Below, piece after piece: positions 6,093 through 6,801 of a stretch of DNA of 6,801 nucleotides. Where the stretch lies: NCBI GenBank assembly GCA_963582345.1, contig CAUZSN010000136.1, positions 1 through 6,801 of the forward strand, written 5' to 3'. Every line of letters begins with the position of its first letter. Position 1 is the stretch's first letter. Under the pieces are notes generated by a model, which made no database searches, was not told the origin of the DNA, and was given only the letters and a program-made list of their open reading frames with translations. Made by a program: the position numbers and the translations under genes. Source of the stretch: CAUZSN01 sp963582345. GTDB lineage: Bacteria > Planctomycetota > Planctomycetia > Planctomycetales > Planctomycetaceae.

Positions 6093-6285
6093 ATGTCCAC
6101 ATTCGATATGCGAGTCAAGCCCATCTTCGACAGTTTGACGTACGGGCAGGTGAATTCGTTGGTCACATACCGTGGGAGATATCGATGAGTTGGAACTGCA
6201 GCAGTTCTATCCGAAAATTTTCTTGCCGACGATCGAACAACCCGTGGCTTCTGCGGAATCCGAATGCTGTAGAAGGAGTCACTAA
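6093..6285 (+). pseudogene. Possible decayed coding segment with one frame change
   Basis: From the ATG at 6093, one plus frame reads a protein-like segment (MSTFDMRVKPIFDSL and on) up to a TGA at 6186-6188. From about 6175, the next frame reads DIDELELQQFYPKIFLPTIE and ends in TAA at 6283-6285. Joined near 6175-6178 by a frame change, they would give a product of about 64 residues. The joined product looks more protein-like than either frame alone, but I recognise no family and there is no SD before 6093. The terminal TAA shares its last base with the ATG at 6285, as in translationally coupled genes. This may be a broken gene remnant, a sequencing indel, or chance. Confidence 0.2.
6273..6278 (+). 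promoter_or_regulatory. Strong Shine-Dalgarno AAGGAG before the ATG at 6285
   Basis: AAGGAG (6273-6278) lies 6 bases before the ATG at 6285-6287, an ideal arrangement. That ATG opens a 67-codon frame and not the GT-C-like frame, whose own candidate starts at 6358 and 6379 have no SD. Confidence 0.5.
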
Positions 6286-6488
6286 TGCAAAGGTGGAAAG
6301 TACATATCGGTTCCGGACTTGCTCGGGACTCATCCTTCGTTTACGATCCGCCGCTCTATGGGTTCAACTTCACGAACTATGTCGTGGCGCTTACACCTAC
6401 TAGCGCTAGAGAATTGTCTGGACAGCGTGAACCGCCGTCCCCGGCTATGGTTGTCGATCCTGTCACTCTTGATGGCGATTCAAATTAG
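6285..6488 (+). CDS. Small ORF of unknown function (67 residues), overlapping the GT-C-like gene out of frame
   Basis: It begins with ATG at 6285, has a near-perfect SD (AAGGAG, 6-base spacing) and ends in TAG at 6486-6488. The peptide starts MQRWKVHIGSGLARDSSF, has a middle portion DPPLYGFNFTNYVVAL, and ends in a Pro- and Asp-rich tail. There is no clear signal peptide or membrane segment, and I recognise no family. It overlaps the first 110 bases of the GT-C-like gene in a different frame, so either the overlap is real (coupled translation or a leader peptide), or the larger gene starts later than proposed, or an indel has separated this start from the larger frame. The ribosome binding site is the best evidence that it is translated. 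Confidence 0.35.
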   Translation: MQRWKVHIGSGLARDSSFVYDPPLYGFNFTNYVVALTPTSARELSGQREPPSPAMVVDPVTLDGDSN

Positions 6489-6801
6489 CCCTTGGTGGTA
6501 TGCAAAACCGGATGGCTGCATCTACCTTTCAATCGCTCGCAGTATGGCGAAGGGCACACAACTCACCGCCTTGGGCAATCCTCACCTAGTGACAACGCCA
6601 GGCTATCCGGCATTGATCAGTCCTGCCTTCTTGACGGGTGATCGCCCATTTCTAATGCTCTCAATTTTGCATTGGATGATGGCCACCATTTGTATCGTCG
6701 GAGTCTATTATTGGGCTCGTCGACACTCTCCATCGATCGCGATTCTGCTGACGGCTTTGGCAATGGTCAACGCAGCGGTTTGGCTCCATTATCGCAGGAC
6801 T
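6379..6801 (+). CDS. Probable GT-C fold membrane glycosyltransferase (ArnT/PMT-like), N-terminal part
   Basis: The frame is open from 6286 to the window end. Starting at the ATG at 6379, 141 residues are visible. A basic N-terminus (RRPRLW, 19-24) leads into a membrane segment (about 23-37), then SPWWYAKPDG (37-46) with D45, the ...YLSIARSMAKG block (49-59), and the GNPHLVTTPGYPALISP loop (66-82). Two further hydrophobic segments follow (about 91-111 and 118-136), and the visible part ends at WLHYRRT. A short first helix, an acidic residue in the first periplasmic loop and a conserved GYP loop are typical of GT-C enzymes that use polyprenyl-phosphate sugars outside the membrane (PMT, ArnT, RgtA-D type). 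The full length is normally 450 residues or more, so most is missing. An alternative ATG at 6358 adds seven residues. Neither start has an SD, and the strong SD at 6273 serves another frame. The family call rests on topology and motif style, without a database search. Confidence 0.65.
   Translation, partial: MSWRLHLLALENCLDSVNRRPRLWLSILSLLMAIQISPWWYAKPDGCIYLSIARSMAKGTQLTALGNPHLVTTPGYPALISPAFLTGDRPFLMLSILHWMMATICIVGVYYWARRHSPSIAILLTALAMVNAAVWLHYRRT

Larger units (their letters stand above)
5684..6378. other. Nearly 700-base region without a confident gene between divergent glycosyltransferase genes
   Basis: This stretch separates the minus-strand glycosyltransferase (start 5683) from the plus-strand GT-C-like gene (start near 6379). 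It holds a small minus-strand ORF (5765-5896), a -10-like TATAAAAT on the minus strand (5910-5903), the symmetric GATAA-a-TTATC (5926-5936), a perfect 8-bp hairpin (5966-5991), two short protein-like plus-strand segments in different frames (6093-6285), and a strong SD with ATG at 6273-6287. A longer open plus-strand frame (6014-6403) reads as Ser/Arg/Cys-rich, unstructured sequence, and I do not consider it a gene. The mixture suggests regulatory DNA plus decayed coding sequence. Confidence 0.5.

Noticed and set aside
6014..6403. A 129-codon plus-strand open frame starting at 6014
   Set aside because: The translation is rich in Ser, Arg and Cys with no recognisable motif, it has no SD, and it conflicts with better-supported frames (the SD-driven ORF at 6285 and the GT-C-like gene).
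6400..6409. Perfect 10-bp palindrome CTAGCGCTAG
   Set aside because: It lies inside the GT-C-like coding frame as a single copy, and palindromes of this length occur by chance.

Overview
The window is a stretch of a bacterial surface-polysaccharide (O-antigen, capsule or exopolysaccharide) biosynthesis locus. It holds two complete nucleotide-sugar enzymes (GDP-mannose 4,6-dehydratase and GDP-L-fucose synthase), three complete family-2 (GT-A fold) glycosyltransferases, the N-terminal half of an ABC-2 polysaccharide-export permease cut by the left edge, and the N-terminal part of a probable multi-spanning GT-C glycosyltransferase cut by the right edge. I see no rRNA, tRNA, CRISPR array, transposase or phage gene. 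Base composition looks balanced to slightly GC-rich, with mixed Shine-Dalgarno (SD) use: strong before some genes, absent before others. Together with the Fcl subtype (GTVCAYP motif) and the style of the right-hand membrane protein, this suggests a Gram-negative-type environmental bacterium, possibly a planctomycete of the Pirellulaceae kind. That assignment is an impression, not a result.

Layout. On the minus strand, read right to left: glycosyltransferase (5683-4850), glycosyltransferase (4792-3911), a 282-base gap, gmd (3628-2570), fcl (2543-1593), and the export permease (520 to beyond base 1). One glycosyltransferase (743-1549) lies on the plus strand between fcl and the permease, convergent with fcl and divergent from the permease. 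The 222-base divergent region 521-742 holds the best promoter signals of the window, one facing each way. From 5684 to 6378 there is no confident gene: a perfect 8-bp hairpin, a small minus-strand ORF, possible decayed coding sequence, and a short well-initiated plus-strand ORF. The GT-C-like gene then runs off the right edge on the plus strand.

How the genes fit together (inference from family knowledge). Gmd converts GDP-D-mannose to GDP-4-keto-6-deoxy-D-mannose, and Fcl epimerises and reduces it to GDP-L-fucose. The GT2 enzymes would add sugars to a lipid-linked glycan at the cytoplasmic face, and the permease, with an ATPase partner outside the window, would export the product. None of the visible transferases has the look of a classical fucosyltransferase family (GT10, GT11), so the enzyme that uses the GDP-fucose is either one of these GT2 proteins or lies outside. 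This is a recognisable type of locus rather than a new system. The less explained parts are the divergent control region and the 5684-6378 stretch.
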